Both the position numbers and the translations under genes were made by a program. A model generated the notes under the pieces. That model searched no databases. It worked only from the letters and a program-made list of their open reading frames with translations, and was not told the DNA's origin. A DNA stretch of 64,000 nt from an uncultured Pontibacter sp. (lineage in GTDB: Bacteria > Bacteroidota > Bacteroidia > Cytophagales > Hymenobacteraceae): the NCBI RefSeq assembly GCF_947499215.1, contig NZ_CANMNI010000001.1:186001-250000 (forward strand), in the 5' to 3' direction. Below are positions 19,501 through 26,887 of this stretch, in pieces; position 1 is the stretch's first letter; every line of letters starts with the position of its first letter.

Positions 19501-20134
19501 TGCTGAGGCGAAATCGGTACTAGATAAAATGGGGCCTGTAAACGCCATGGCTGCCGAAGCTTACGTCGAGATCGAAGAGCGCAACAAGTTCATCACCGAA
19601 CAGCGAGACGACTTGGTGAATGCCAAAAACGCCTTGATCGACACGATCAACGAAATCGACACGGTAGCCAAAGAGAAATTCCTGTCATCATTTAATGAGA
19701 TTAAGCAGAACTTTATACGCGTGTTCCGCAGCCTGTTTACCGAGGAGGACAATTGCGATCTGGTGCTCACTGATCCAAAGAATCCGCTGGACTCACGCAT
19801 TGAGATCATGGCGCAGCCTAAAGGAAAAAGACCGCTGACGATCAACCAACTGTCAGGTGGAGAGAAGACCTTGACTGCCATCTCCCTCCTCTTCGCCATC
19901 TACCTGCTCAAGCCGGCACCATTCTGTATCTTCGACGAAGTAGACGCACCGCTGGATGATGCAAACATCGACAAGTTCAATAACATCATCCGCACCTTCT
20001 CCAACGAGTCGCAGTTTATTGTGGTAACGCACAACAAGCGCACCATGGCCTCTACGGACGTGATGTATGGAATTACCATGATCGAGGCAGGTATATCGCG
20101 TGTTATACCTGTAGACTTAAGGCAGATCGCTTAA
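16592..20134 (+). CDS. smc: Chromosome segregation protein SMC
   Basis: ATPase of the condensin-like SMC-ScpAB complex that organises and segregates the chromosome. At 1180 residues it is full length. The head N-terminus has Walker A GPNGCGKSN at residues 31-39 within EIKGFKSFGDR. Two long coiled-coil arms (very rich in Gln, Glu, Lys and Leu) flank a hinge around residues ~505-660. The C-terminal head has the ABC signature LSGGEKTLTA, Walker B FCIFDEVDAPLDDAN and an H-loop VVTHNKRTM. scpA and scpB are not in the window. A strong terminator follows at 20153. The coiled-coil repeats explain the many antisense open frames here. Confidence 0.97.
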   Translation: MQVSRLEIKGFKSFGDRVVINFDEGITGIVGPNGCGKSNIVDAIRWVLGEQKTRNLRSDKMENVIFNGSKTRKPVQMAEVSITFDNNKGILPTEYSQVTVTRKYYRNGDSEYMLNGVTCRLKDINELFLDTGIGSDSYAIIELKMVDEILNDKENSRRLLFEEAAGISKFRVRKKQTLKKLEETDADLERVEDVLFEIGKNMKTLERQAKQAIKYFQLKNDYKKYSLEFSRRNIEQYQHTLQRLDQDLQQETNLKEGYVLAVTEAEDAIADQKAELNQTQEQLAEMQKTMQVQTAKLRQLENDIKLKSERSNFLKERMTQLRQQISQDTANLEHTQESIVELRDELLEVQDGFAGAEEQVSALKEQLQEANEQKQSMQEAYQELTQEQRTKQNAVFQLNKSLEISQVQIQNLTNDLDQLRQQQLTADEDAAILAEQLQEAQAELEDKTSELVRLQAKEESLLQNIERTEGDIEILKGQFVELNRTLDARQNQYNLTKSLVENMEGFPEAIKYLAQSDKWRKPAPLLSDIIVCEPDYKSLIESYLEPYMNFFVVEELQDAVEAIALLKQHNKGRANFIILTEIEELEPTATFSDGSLKAAYEVVKADKKYGSLLKYMLRNVYISDETEEDFSTEDYRTIILKDGSAIKKPLSLSGGSVGLFDGSRLGRKQNLEKLAEELEQLQQEAELMQSRVNAQQQILLNYKSESQKEAIKQLEKEVAKQQQDLLTIRIKNEQHQQNRKNFDQKQQELQQRLDDLYVQSQQVSPQAEEDMQELKQLEERLAVLNSQINQQQEQITVISGMYNQENIQFHQLKNRFGSLQQEISYKQKTVETNQERITGLRQELEKSEEETVLATEFIEENEALVEAMIEARREFGYELDAVEKKYFSLRGELDEKDKTIRELQRKRQNADELLMRMQQAINDTKIKLVSVQERLAAEFNISTEDLEQPIPELEHDGLFQLSNEELSKNIAEAKSVLDKMGPVNAMAAEAYVEIEERNKFITEQRDDLVNAKNALIDTINEIDTVAKEKFLSSFNEIKQNFIRVFRSLFTEEDNCDLVLTDPKNPLDSRIEIMAQPKGKRPLTINQLSGGEKTLTAISLLFAIYLLKPAPFCIFDEVDAPLDDANIDKFNNIIRTFSNESQFIVVTHNKRTMASTDVMYGITMIEAGISRVIPVDLRQIA

Positions 20135-20152
20135 AAAGACCTATACCTTAAA

Positions 20153-20190
20153 AGCAGAAGAGCCGCTGAAATGTCAGCGGCTCTTCTGCT
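20153..20190. terminator. Bidirectional terminator between smc and the YjbR-like gene
   Basis: AGCAGAAGAGCCGCTGA and TCAGCGGCTCTTCTGCT form a 17-bp perfect stem with a 4-nt loop, between two convergent genes. Confidence 0.88.
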
Positions 20191-20211
20191 TTATAACTTG
20201 TTAGGCTTTAC

Positions 20212-20559
20212 TTACTCCGAGTCTATTTCCTTCTGCAGCTTTTTCGTGAGCTTAGCTTTAACAAGCTCATAAGACTGCTTTACATAAAACTCCCACTCTG
20301 CATCCGCGAAACGATCCCAAGCCTGCACTTGCACCCACTTATTTCGAGCCATGTAAGGAGCAGGAATAATGCCTGTTAAAGTTGAGATCTCTCCATAATC
20401 TCCTTCAGGCACTTTAAACGATATACGTGACTCTCCTTCCAAATTGGTCACACAAAACATTTTGCCACCCACCAAAAGGCAAAGGTCATTGTCCCACTTC
20501 ACATCCTCCGTAACGCCCTTTAAGCCTAGGCAATAGGCTCTTAGATCTTCAATGTTCAT
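20212..20559 (-). CDS. MmcQ/YjbR family protein
   Basis: Small cytoplasmic protein of 115 residues with the CyaY-like fold typical of the MmcQ/YjbR family (DUF419). It opens with NIEDLRAYCLGLKGVTEDVKW, the usual N-terminal helix with the aromatic/charged turn. A beta-strand core follows (LCLLVGGKMFCVTNLEG, RISFKVP), then NKWVQVQAW and a C-terminal helix (SYELVKAKLTKKLQKE). Family members have been proposed to bind DNA, but the role is not established. It lies just downstream of the PlsC-like gene on the same strand (32-bp gap), so the two may be co-transcribed. Confidence 0.85.
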   Translation of the reverse strand: MNIEDLRAYCLGLKGVTEDVKWDNDLCLLVGGKMFCVTNLEGESRISFKVPEGDYGEISTLTGIIPAPYMARNKWVQVQAWDRFADAEWEFYVKQSYELVKAKLTKKLQKEIDSE

Positions 20560-20591
20560 ACTTAAATCCCTAAAGCGTCAAACTTCAAAAC

Positions 20592-21143
20592 TTACCTTAC
20601 CCCCTGCTCTGGGAATCTACCTGTTTTGGTTCTGTAGAAGGCGTAAATTTTTTCTAAATCGGCTTCGATATCGCCCGATGGATGGATGGTTGGTCCTATG
20701 CCGGCTTCTTTTTTGGCATAGTCCACATAGCCTAATACAATTGGTACACCAGCCCCAATGGCCACATGGTAAAAGCCCATACGCCAGCGCGGCTGATACT
20801 TACGAGTTCCTTCTGGTGTCACGAGCACGCACATATCGCCCGGTGTCTCCTTTATGATTTTAATCATGGCGTCCACCATGCGGGTGTTTTTAGAGCGGTC
20901 AATTGGCAGTGCACCCATACCTTTTAGTAAACCTCCAAAAGGGAATTTCATAAACTCCTTTTTTATGGTGAACCGAATGGGAGCCTCCATCATGTAAAAA
21001 GCCGCGCGGGCGAAAATAAAATCCCAGTTACTGGTGTGTGGTGCCGCAACCATCACGCAACGGCGCTGGTCTGGTGCCAAATTTCCATTTAATCTCCAGC
21101 CTGCAATTTTAAAAAGAAGTTTAGAGAGTGCTTTTGCTAACAT
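20592..21143 (-). CDS. PlsC-type 1-acyl-glycerol-3-phosphate acyltransferase family protein
   Basis: Membrane-associated acyltransferase, 183 residues, on the short side for PlsC. The catalytic HX4D motif is present as HTSNWD (H36, D41) and the substrate-binding block as PEGTR (110-114). The context around motif II, FGGLLKGMGALPIDRS, is also typical. The N-terminus (LAKALSKLLFKIAGW) could be an amphipathic membrane anchor. It may act in phospholipid, lysophospholipid or ornithine/amino-lipid acylation; the substrate cannot be read from the motifs. It is separated from the upstream barrel gene by a strong terminator, so it probably has its own promoter, and is followed by the YjbR-like gene. 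Confidence 0.85.
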   Translation of the reverse strand: MLAKALSKLLFKIAGWRLNGNLAPDQRRCVMVAAPHTSNWDFIFARAAFYMMEAPIRFTIKKEFMKFPFGGLLKGMGALPIDRSKNTRMVDAMIKIIKETPGDMCVLVTPEGTRKYQPRWRMGFYHVAIGAGVPIVLGYVDYAKKEAGIGPTIHPSGDIEADLEKIYAFYRTKTGRFPEQGVR

Positions 21144-21156
21144 ATTATCAGACTAT

Positions 21157-21203
21157 AAAAAAATGCTAATCCAGTGCTCGAAACGAGACAATGGATTAGC
21201 ATT
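21157..21203 (-). terminator. Terminator after the outer-membrane barrel gene
   Basis: On the minus strand AATGCTAATCCA and TGGATTAGCATT form a 12-bp perfect stem followed by a run of seven Ts. This is a textbook intrinsic terminator for the gene ending at 21241. Confidence 0.88.
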
Positions 21204-21240
21204 CCAAATATAGTATATAATATTTTAAATCGGGAAAAGA

Positions 21241-21891
21241 TTACAGCCCCTGTTTGATAACGTGAGCTTTCTTTCTGAGCAGGTATACCTGCAAACCGAA
21301 GCCAATGGTAGGTCCCATTTCTTGGTAGAGTTTACCATCGCGATCCTTTTTCTGAAAATAACGCATAGAGATGATCGGCTCCAATGAGAACTTCTCATTA
21401 ATAAAATGTGCATATCCAATACCGATGCCACCTTCCAAAGCCTTATGTTTTTTATTCGCATCATTGAAGTTGTGCAAGCCAATCAGAGCAGAGGCTTCGC
21501 CAAAAACACCGTTTAGCAGATAATAACGGACAAAGGGCCCCGCTAAGGCCAGTGTTTCGCGATTTGGCTCTCGTTTACTGTCAGAAAAATCTGTAATCTT
21601 TGAGCTTTTATGGGTGATGTTAAGATCGAGCCCGACTGCTAAATCCTCTCTTACAAAATAACCATTTTTAGCACGCATGATAAAATTGATCTGCCGTGCA
21701 TTGACTTTGGTTCCCAAGTCATCGACCTCTTTAGAGGTTACCAAGTAGTTACCGCCCATATTGCCTCCTAACAATAATGAGCCATGTTTCACTTTAGCTC
21801 TGATCAAAGAACTTTCATTTTCCTGAGACCAAGCCTGAGAAGAAAAAATCAATAAAAGTGAAATAGAAAGAGTGAATATACGTTTTAACAT
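21241..21891 (-). CDS. Outer-membrane beta-barrel protein (OmpA/OmpW-like fold)
   Basis: 216 residues with a signal peptide (basic KR, hydrophobic FTLSISLLLIFSSQA, cleavage after WSQ or nearby). The mature part alternates polar and aromatic residues in strands separated by short turns, for example GSLLLGGNMGGNYLVTS, INFIMRAKNGYFVREDLAVGLDLNI, ALAGPFVRYYLLNGVFGEAS and GIGIGYAHFINEKFSLEPIISMRY. This is the eight-stranded PF13505-type barrel seen across Bacteroidota. It is probably a structural outer-membrane protein rather than a specific porin. It is transcribed alone, with a terminator at 21157. Confidence 0.82.
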   Translation of the reverse strand: MLKRIFTLSISLLLIFSSQAWSQENESSLIRAKVKHGSLLLGGNMGGNYLVTSKEVDDLGTKVNARQINFIMRAKNGYFVREDLAVGLDLNITHKSSKITDFSDSKREPNRETLALAGPFVRYYLLNGVFGEASALIGLHNFNDANKKHKALEGGIGIGYAHFINEKFSLEPIISMRYFQKKDRDGKLYQEMGPTIGFGLQVYLLRKKAHVIKQGL

Positions 21892-22025
21892 AGGCTAAAG
21901 AGTTTATTACCAAAGTACGTGTAAGCTACAAAATTGATCTAAGTTTTTCTAATTAAATTTATAAAAACTAAGCCATTCTAGTAACAATCATACTTTTAAG
22001 CCTATTTTAAGGCAAATATATACAA

Positions 22026-22784
22026 TTAAGTATATTTTAATAATTCCTTTTTTATACTCATTGTATAACGATATCCTATCTCAAACATTTCATCCGCTTT
22101 GCTAAAACTCATTAACCGGTAAAACTTTAGATCAGTTGGTTCAATGAAATAGTCGCACAAATGCATTCGAAGTTTCACATTATTGTTAATGGCAAGGTGC
22201 GCCGTGCGCTCTATCATACTTCGAAGGCTGGTTATGCGGGCGTCATGGTTCAAGGGATTACTATGCACTCCGATTTTAACATCACATTTCCCCACCAAAG
22301 CTTCAACCGGCATGTTGTCGAGCAGACCGCCATCATTCAATAGCATACCTTGATATCGCACGGGTCTGTAAAGAACTGGAACGGCAGAGGAGGCTATTAA
22401 CGGCTTGATTAGATTACCGCTCGAAAAATTGACTGTGCGTCCGGCATGCATATCAGTTGCCCCTATGATAACGGGAATGTTTAAATCCTCGAAAGTGGCG
22501 TTTTCTCCAAGGTACTTATAGTACAGCTTTTCTACCTCATCAAGGTGCATAATACCGACTTGGCCAATAGCCAGCCGCATAATGCGGTAAATCCGCAGTT
22601 CTTTGATGAGCTTTAGCACTTCATCAGGCGTGAATCCTGCAGCATAGAATACACCTGTGATCGCCCCTGAGCTCACACCAGATATGATACTTGGCTTAAT
22701 ACCGATCTCATCGAGAGCCTTGAGTACGCCCAGATGTGCTATACCTCTGGCTGCACCTCCCGACAGCGCCAGCCCTACCTGCAT
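22026..22784 (-). CDS. Patatin-like phospholipase
   Basis: Predicted serine hydrolase, 252 residues, with a Ser-Asp dyad. The oxyanion-hole glycine run is LSGGAARG (residues 7-14), the nucleophile elbow is GVSSG with Ser38, and the catalytic Asp is in DGG at 151-153. These three blocks define the patatin/RssA group. There is no signal peptide, so it is probably cytoplasmic or membrane-associated. The start lies 4 bp after the stop of the upstream metallo-beta-lactamase-fold gene, so the pair is translated from one message. RssA-like esterases are the nearest described relatives; the lipid substrate is unknown. Confidence 0.9.
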   Translation of the reverse strand: MQVGLALSGGAARGIAHLGVLKALDEIGIKPSIISGVSSGAITGVFYAAGFTPDEVLKLIKELRIYRIMRLAIGQVGIMHLDEVEKLYYKYLGENATFEDLNIPVIIGATDMHAGRTVNFSSGNLIKPLIASSAVPVLYRPVRYQGMLLNDGGLLDNMPVEALVGKCDVKIGVHSNPLNHDARITSLRSMIERTAHLAINNNVKLRMHLCDYFIEPTDLKFYRLMSFSKADEMFEIGYRYTMSIKKELLKYT

Positions 22785-22788
22785 ACGA

Positions 22789-23631
22789 TTAGAGTTCGTT
22801 TAGTGAGAATGTGGTATCTAAACGGACACCCTTTTCGGTCTGTTGCACCGTGCAGCATTCGTTTACAGCATCGTGCTCTAAGTACAGCACATAATTCTCC
22901 TCAGCAGCGGTCTTTAGAAAACGGGCTTTCTCATCGAGTGTTAGGAGAGGCCGCGTGTCGTAACCCATTACGTATGGCAAGGGAATATGACCTGTACTTG
23001 GCAGCAGGTCAGCCATAAAAGCCACCTTACGATCTTTATAAGGAATGATCGGCACCATCATTTTATCCGTGTGACCGTCTGCATAGAAAATGTCAAACTG
23101 CGGAAAAGGTGATGGTTTGGCAGGGTCTATGAATTGCAAGTGACCGCTCTCCTGCATAGGCAGAATATTCTCTTTTATAAAAGAAGCTTTCTCGCGGGGG
23201 TTTGGCTCAGTGGCCCATTTCCAGTGGTCGGGGTTAGACCAATAGGTGGCATTCGGGAAAACCAATTCAAGAGCACCATCGCCGTTCTTATATTTTACGC
23301 CGCCGCCACAATGGTCAAAGTGCAGGTGGGTAAGAAAAACATCCGTTACATCAGCATGAGAAAAACCGGCAGCATGCAGGGACTTTTCGAGAGTGGCATC
23401 CCCATGCAGGTAATAGTGACTGAAAAACTTGGCATCCTGTTTGTCTCCAATACCATTGTCGATCAGAATCAGTCGGTCGCCATCCTCTATCAGCAGACAG
23501 CGCATCGCCCAAGTGCATAAATTATTCTCATCGGCGGGATTGGTTCGCTGCCAAAGCGATTTGGGAACTACCCCGAACATAGCGCCGCCATCGAGTTTAA
23601 AAAAGCCAGTATCTATCACGTGTAATTTCAT
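22789..23631 (-). CDS. Metallo-beta-lactamase-fold hydrolase
   Basis: Zinc hydrolase of 280 residues. The metal-binding motif HLHFDH (102-107) is intact, with later ligands in FYADGHTDKMM and VLYLEHDA. It resembles the quorum-quenching lactonase/MBL-fold group rather than glyoxalase II, but the substrate is not decidable from sequence. No signal peptide is present. It is first in a two-gene unit with the patatin-like gene (4-bp gap), so a shared lipid- or lactone-related pathway is plausible (inference). Confidence 0.88.
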   Translation of the reverse strand: MKLHVIDTGFFKLDGGAMFGVVPKSLWQRTNPADENNLCTWAMRCLLIEDGDRLILIDNGIGDKQDAKFFSHYYLHGDATLEKSLHAAGFSHADVTDVFLTHLHFDHCGGGVKYKNGDGALELVFPNATYWSNPDHWKWATEPNPREKASFIKENILPMQESGHLQFIDPAKPSPFPQFDIFYADGHTDKMMVPIIPYKDRKVAFMADLLPSTGHIPLPYVMGYDTRPLLTLDEKARFLKTAAEENYVLYLEHDAVNECCTVQQTEKGVRLDTTFSLNEL

Positions 23632-23756
23632 AATTTTAGTTTAGAGTTTGGGGGTTTATGATGTAAGGTATTTGAGGATTAGAAGCTTAATCAATGATTA
23701 CATATTTTTGAATCGGTATATCTACAATTTACTCATCAGCTTAAAGATATTAAAAC

Positions 23757-23798
23757 AAAGAGAGGTGGCAAAGCTTAAATGCCTCGCCACCTCTCTTT
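23757..23798 (-). terminator. Terminator after accA
   Basis: AAAGAGAGGTGGC and GCCACCTCTCTTT form a 13-bp perfect stem. Read on the minus strand it is followed by TTTGTTTT, about 85 bp past the accA stop. Confidence 0.82.
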
Positions 23799-23881
23799 AT
23801 ATGCTGTTAGGGGTTTAATGTTCAGAATTAACCCAACTCACTAAACCCTCAACTCACAAACTCTTAAAACAACATAGCTCT

Positions 23882-24832
23882 CTAACCTTCAAGCACTACT
23901 CCCATAGAAGAGAACTTGTCGATACGTTGCATGATACGATCTCCGGCATCTACACCTTCCAGCTCGTCCAGCATCTTGATGATTTCTTTCTTTAGGGTGC
24001 GCATCATACGATCCGGCTCAACATGCGCGCCTCCAAGCGGCTCTTTGATAATACCGTCAATCAGCTTATGCTGCAGCATGTCGGTGGCGGTAAGCTTAAG
24101 AGCTTCAGCGGCCTGCTCTTTGTAGTTCCAGCTGCGCCAGAGAATGGACGAGCAAGACTCAGGGGATATAACGGAGTACCAAGTGTTCTCGAGCATCATC
24201 ACGCGGTCACCAATGGCTATACCCAAGGCACCGCCAGAGGCTCCCTCTCCTATGATGATACAGATAACCGGCACTTTAAGCATGAACATCTCTTTCAGGT
24301 TGCGGGCAATCGCCTCCCCCTGTCCGCGCTCTTCGGCCTCTAAACCGGGAAACGCACCCGGTGTGTCGATGAATGTAACGATCGGACGTCCGAACTTCTC
24401 AGCCATTTTCATGAGACGGAGCGCTTTGCGATAGCCTTCCGGATTGGCCATACCGAAATTGCGCATTTGGCGCTGTTTCGTGTTACGGCCTTTCTGCTGA
24501 CCGATAAACATGATACTGCGGCCGTCTACTTCACCAAATCCGCCTACCATGGCCTTGTCATCGCTTACAGTGCGGTCGCCATGCAGCTCTACGAACTTAG
24601 AGGTGATACCAGCAATGTAGTCTAAGGTATAAGGTCGGTCAGGGTGACGAGAGAGCTGTACACGCTGCCAGCGCGTTAGGTTGGCATATGTCTCTTTCTT
24701 AAGCGTCTTTATTTTTTCTTCAAGCGCTTTAACTGCTTCTGATACGTCCACTTGGCTTTCGCTAGCCAGTTTTTTCATCTCTTGCAGTTTGCCTTCGAGG
24801 GCGGCTATAGGTTGTTCAAAATCCAAAAGCAT
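23882..24832 (-). CDS. accA: Acetyl-CoA carboxylase carboxyltransferase subunit alpha
   Basis: Alpha subunit of the carboxyltransferase that, with AccD, makes malonyl-CoA for fatty acid synthesis. The ATG at 24832 gives a 316-residue product beginning [13 protein letters not shown], the conserved AccA N-terminus; an upstream in-frame start would add nine non-conserved residues and overlap the promoter element. Hallmarks are the N-terminal helical region, [50 protein letters not shown] and [11 protein letters not shown]. The gene is monocistronic in this window; accD is not seen. Confidence 0.97.
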   Translation of the reverse strand: MLLDFEQPIAALEGKLQEMKKLASESQVDVSEAVKALEEKIKTLKKETYANLTRWQRVQLSRHPDRPYTLDYIAGITSKFVELHGDRTVSDDKAMVGGFGEVDGRSIMFIGQQKGRNTKQRQMRNFGMANPEGYRKALRLMKMAEKFGRPIVTFIDTPGAFPGLEAEERGQGEAIARNLKEMFMLKVPVICIIIGEGASGGALGIAIGDRVMMLENTWYSVISPESCSSILWRSWNYKEQAAEALKLTATDMLQHKLIDGIIKEPLGGAHVEPDRMMRTLKKEIIKMLDELEGVDAGDRIMQRIDKFSSMGVVLEG

Positions 24833-24856
24833 ATTTTCTAATTGCTGATTGAAGCA

Positions 24857-24864
24857 CAAATTTA
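24857..24864 (-). promoter_or_regulatory. Candidate -7 element for accA
   Basis: On the minus strand TAAATTTG matches TAnnTTTG, 24 bp upstream of the accA ATG at 24832. The -33 region is not convincing. Confidence 0.4.
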
Positions 24865-24989
24865 ACAGTTTCCGTTAATGCTACAGCGAAAGTGAGAAAT
24901 TTATACGGAATTAATAAAATAGAATATTTGGTTATGAGCAAGTTATATATTTGAGCTAAAAAATATAGGGGTAAAAAGTGGGCCTACTC

Positions 24990-25020
24990 TTGCAGAATCA
25001 AAAATTACCCTCTACATTTG
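24990..25020 (+). promoter_or_regulatory. Bacteroidota promoter for the tRNA-Asp array
   Basis: TTG at 24990-24992 and TACATTTG at 25013-25020 are separated by 20 nt, matching TTG-N(19-21)-TAnnTTTG. The first tRNA starts 37 bp downstream. This is the best-formed promoter of its class found in the window. Confidence 0.65.
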
Positions 25021-25057
25021 TGACACTTTAACGGACAGCGTTAAGGAATAACAGTCT

Positions 25058-25131
25058 GGTCTGGTAGTTCAGTTGGTTAGAATGCCGCCCTGTCACGGCG
25101 GAGGTCGCGGGTTCGAGTCCCGTCCAGACCG
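25058..25131 (+). tRNA. tRNA-Asp (GTC), copy 1
   Basis: A 74-nt gene with acceptor stem GGTCTGG/CCAGACC, D-arm GTTCAGTTGGTTAGAAT, anticodon stem-loop GCCGC-CTGTCAC-GGCGG reading GTC, and T-arm GGGTTCGAGTCCC. The discriminator base is G. CCA is not encoded. Confidence 0.97.
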
Positions 25132-25189
25132 CAGAATTTAAACTGCGGTTTATCTTTCAGAGTAAATGGCTCTGTATTTTCAAAGTATT

Positions 25190-25263
25190 GGTCTGGTAGT
25201 TCAGTTGGTTAGAATGCCGCCCTGTCACGGCGGAGGTCGCGGGTTCGAGTCCCGTCCAGACCG
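25190..25263 (+). tRNA. tRNA-Asp (GTC), copy 2
   Basis: Identical in every base to copy 1 and placed exactly 132 bp downstream. Same cloverleaf and anticodon GTC. Confidence 0.97.
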
Positions 25264-25321
25264 CAGAATTTAAACTGCGGTTTATCTTTCAGAGTAAATG
25301 GCTCTGTATTTTCAAAGTATT

Positions 25322-25395
25322 GGTCTGGTAGTTCAGTTGGTTAGAATGCCGCCCTGTCACGGCGGAGGTCGCGGGTTCGAGTCCCGTCCAGACCG
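25322..25395 (+). tRNA. tRNA-Asp (GTC), copy 3
   Basis: Identical to copies 1 and 2, 132 bp after copy 2. The identical spacer stops here; the sequence diverges after the first C and runs into a terminator. Confidence 0.97.
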
Positions 25396-25398
25396 CTT

Positions 25399-25427
25399 AA
25401 AAGCTCTTGTGAAAGCAAGGGCTTTTT
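25399..25427 (+). terminator. Terminator of the tRNA-Asp transcript
   Basis: AAAAGCTCTTG and CAAGGGCTTTTT form a stem (one G-T pair) with a 6-nt loop and a short T-run, 4 bp after the third tRNA. Confidence 0.82.
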
Positions 25428-25454
25428 GCATTTATAGCCCTCCCCTTTTCTAGC

Positions 25455-25529
25455 CTATACCTATACCTATACCTATACCTATACCTATACCTATACCTAT
25501 ACCTATACCTATACCTATACCTATACCTA
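25455..25529. repeat. Hexanucleotide microsatellite (CTATAC)12
   Basis: Twelve perfect copies of CTATAC followed by a partial CTA, 75 bp in all. It is non-coding, between the tRNA-Asp array and gmd. The unit is a permutation of TATACC/GGTATA, the word enriched through the whole window. The rest of the interval 25396-25723 holds two terminators and two more CTATACC words (near 25583 and 25698); I see no gene there. Confidence 0.97.
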
Positions 25530-25652
25530 AGTCAACTCCTTGTCCCCATCGATCATAGTCTCCCTGAAAATCATCAGGTCGGCTATACCTCGTCATTAGA
25601 TTAATCCCCAATTTAGCCTGCTAACATATTTGGCAAGCCTGTATCGAAAATA

Positions 25653-25688
25653 AAAACGACAGATCCACCGGAGTGAAGCTGTCGTTTT
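25653..25688 (-). terminator. Terminator after gmd
   Basis: AAAACGACAG and CTGTCGTTTT form a 10-bp stem around a 16-nt loop, 36 bp beyond the gmd stop on the minus strand and followed there by T-rich sequence. Confidence 0.82.
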
Positions 25689-25723
25689 CTATCTAAGCTA
25701 TACCTCGTTAAAGGTATAAGAGA

Positions 25724-26836
25724 TTACTCGTGGTAGTTGAGGATGCGGTGACCGCCTTCCATCAGGTAGGTGTCGCGCTTGAAGAGCTCGATGTCGTTTT
25801 GCATCATGTCCGTCACCAGCGCCTGCAGGTCGTACTTGGGCACCCAGCCCAGCTTCTCCTTCGACTTGGTCGCGTCGCCTATCAAGAGCTCCACCTCCGT
25901 CGGACGGAAGTAGTTCGGGTCCACGCAAACCACTTCTTTGCCGATCTCCAACTGGTATTCCGGGTTGTTGCAGGCGGCCACATAGCCTTTCTCCTCCACG
26001 CCCTCGCCCTTGAACTCGAGCTCGATGCCCACGTGACCGAAGGCCATGCGGATGAAGTCGCGCACCGTCGTCGTCACGCCCGTGGCGATCACGAAGTCCT
26101 CCGGCTCGTCCTGCTGCAGGATGCGCCACATGGCCTCCACGTAGTCCTTGGCGTGGCCCCAGTCTCGCTTGGCGTCCAAGTTGCCCAGATACAGGCCGTC
26201 CTGCAGCCCCATGGCGATGCGGGCGGCGGCGCGGGTGATCTTGCGCGTCACGAAGGTCTCGCCTCTCAGCGGGGACTCGTGGTTGAAGAGGATGCCGTTG
26301 CAGGCGAACATGCCGTAGGCCTCGCGGTAGTTGACCGTGATCCAGTAAGCGTAGAGTTTGGCCACCGCGTACGGGGAGCGCGGGTAGAACGGCGTGGTCT
26401 CCGTCTGCGGCACGGCCTGCACCAGACCGTACAGCTCGGAAGTGGATGCTTGGTACACCTTTGTCTTCTTGGTCAGTCCGAGAATGCGGATGGCCTCGAG
26501 GATGCGCAGCGTGCCCAGCCCGTCGGCGTTGGCCGTGTACTCGGGCGTGTCAAAGCTCACCTTCACGTGGCTCATGGCGGCAAGGTTGTAGATCTCGTCG
26601 GGCTGCGTCTCCTGTATGATGCGGATCAGGTTGGTGGAGTCCGTCAGGTCGCCGTAGTGGAGCTTGAAGTTGATGTTCTTCTCGTGCGGATCCTGATACA
26701 GGTGGTCGATGCGCTCGGTGTTGAACATGGAGCTGCGGCGCTTCACGCCGTGCACTTTATATCCTTTGCTAAGTAAGAGCTCTGCTAAATAGGCACCGTC
26801 TTGTCCGGTAACGCCAGTGATAAGGGCTGTCTTCAT
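25724..26836 (-). CDS. gmd: GDP-mannose 4,6-dehydratase
   Basis: Converts GDP-D-mannose to GDP-4-keto-6-deoxymannose, the first step to GDP-L-fucose. The 370-residue protein is the usual size. It has the Rossmann glycine motif [12 protein letters not shown], the NADP-type RR pair in [14 protein letters not shown], the catalytic Ser/Glu region STSELYG, and the YxxxK motif in [12 protein letters not shown]. It follows fcl by 51 bp on the same strand and the pair shares the terminator at 25653. Composition is unusual: a sampled 60-bp stretch is 65% G+C, with strong C/G use at third positions, so a long antisense frame stays open. That points to a different origin from the surrounding genes. Confidence 0.97.
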   Translation of the reverse strand: MKTALITGVTGQDGAYLAELLLSKGYKVHGVKRRSSMFNTERIDHLYQDPHEKNINFKLHYGDLTDSTNLIRIIQETQPDEIYNLAAMSHVKVSFDTPEYTANADGLGTLRILEAIRILGLTKKTKVYQASTSELYGLVQAVPQTETTPFYPRSPYAVAKLYAYWITVNYREAYGMFACNGILFNHESPLRGETFVTRKITRAAARIAMGLQDGLYLGNLDAKRDWGHAKDYVEAMWRILQQDEPEDFVIATGVTTTVRDFIRMAFGHVGIELEFKGEGVEEKGYVAACNNPEYQLEIGKEVVCVDPNYFRPTEVELLIGDATKSKEKLGWVPKYDLQALVTDMMQNDIELFKRDTYLMEGGHRILNYHE

Positions 26837-26887
26837 GTGATATACTTCTTTAATGTAATTCTCTTTTATGGGTTATATAAGGTATGA

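Larger units (their letters stand above)
25058..25395 (+). repeat. 132-bp tandem duplication carrying tRNA-Asp
   Basis: The unit is a 74-bp tRNA plus a 58-bp spacer, present as two full units and a third lacking the spacer. The two spacers (25132-25189 and 25264-25321) are identical. Each contains the hairpin CAGAG-TAAATGG-CTCTG, which could guide 3' processing of the precursor. Confidence 0.95.

Noticed and set aside
25455..25529. CRISPR array
   Set aside because: The repeat unit is six bases with no spacers; it is a simple microsatellite.
25730..26776. 348-codon open frame on the plus strand
   Set aside because: It is exactly antisense to gmd, and its product is low-complexity His/Val/Leu-rich. 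The open frame results from the high G+C third positions of gmd.
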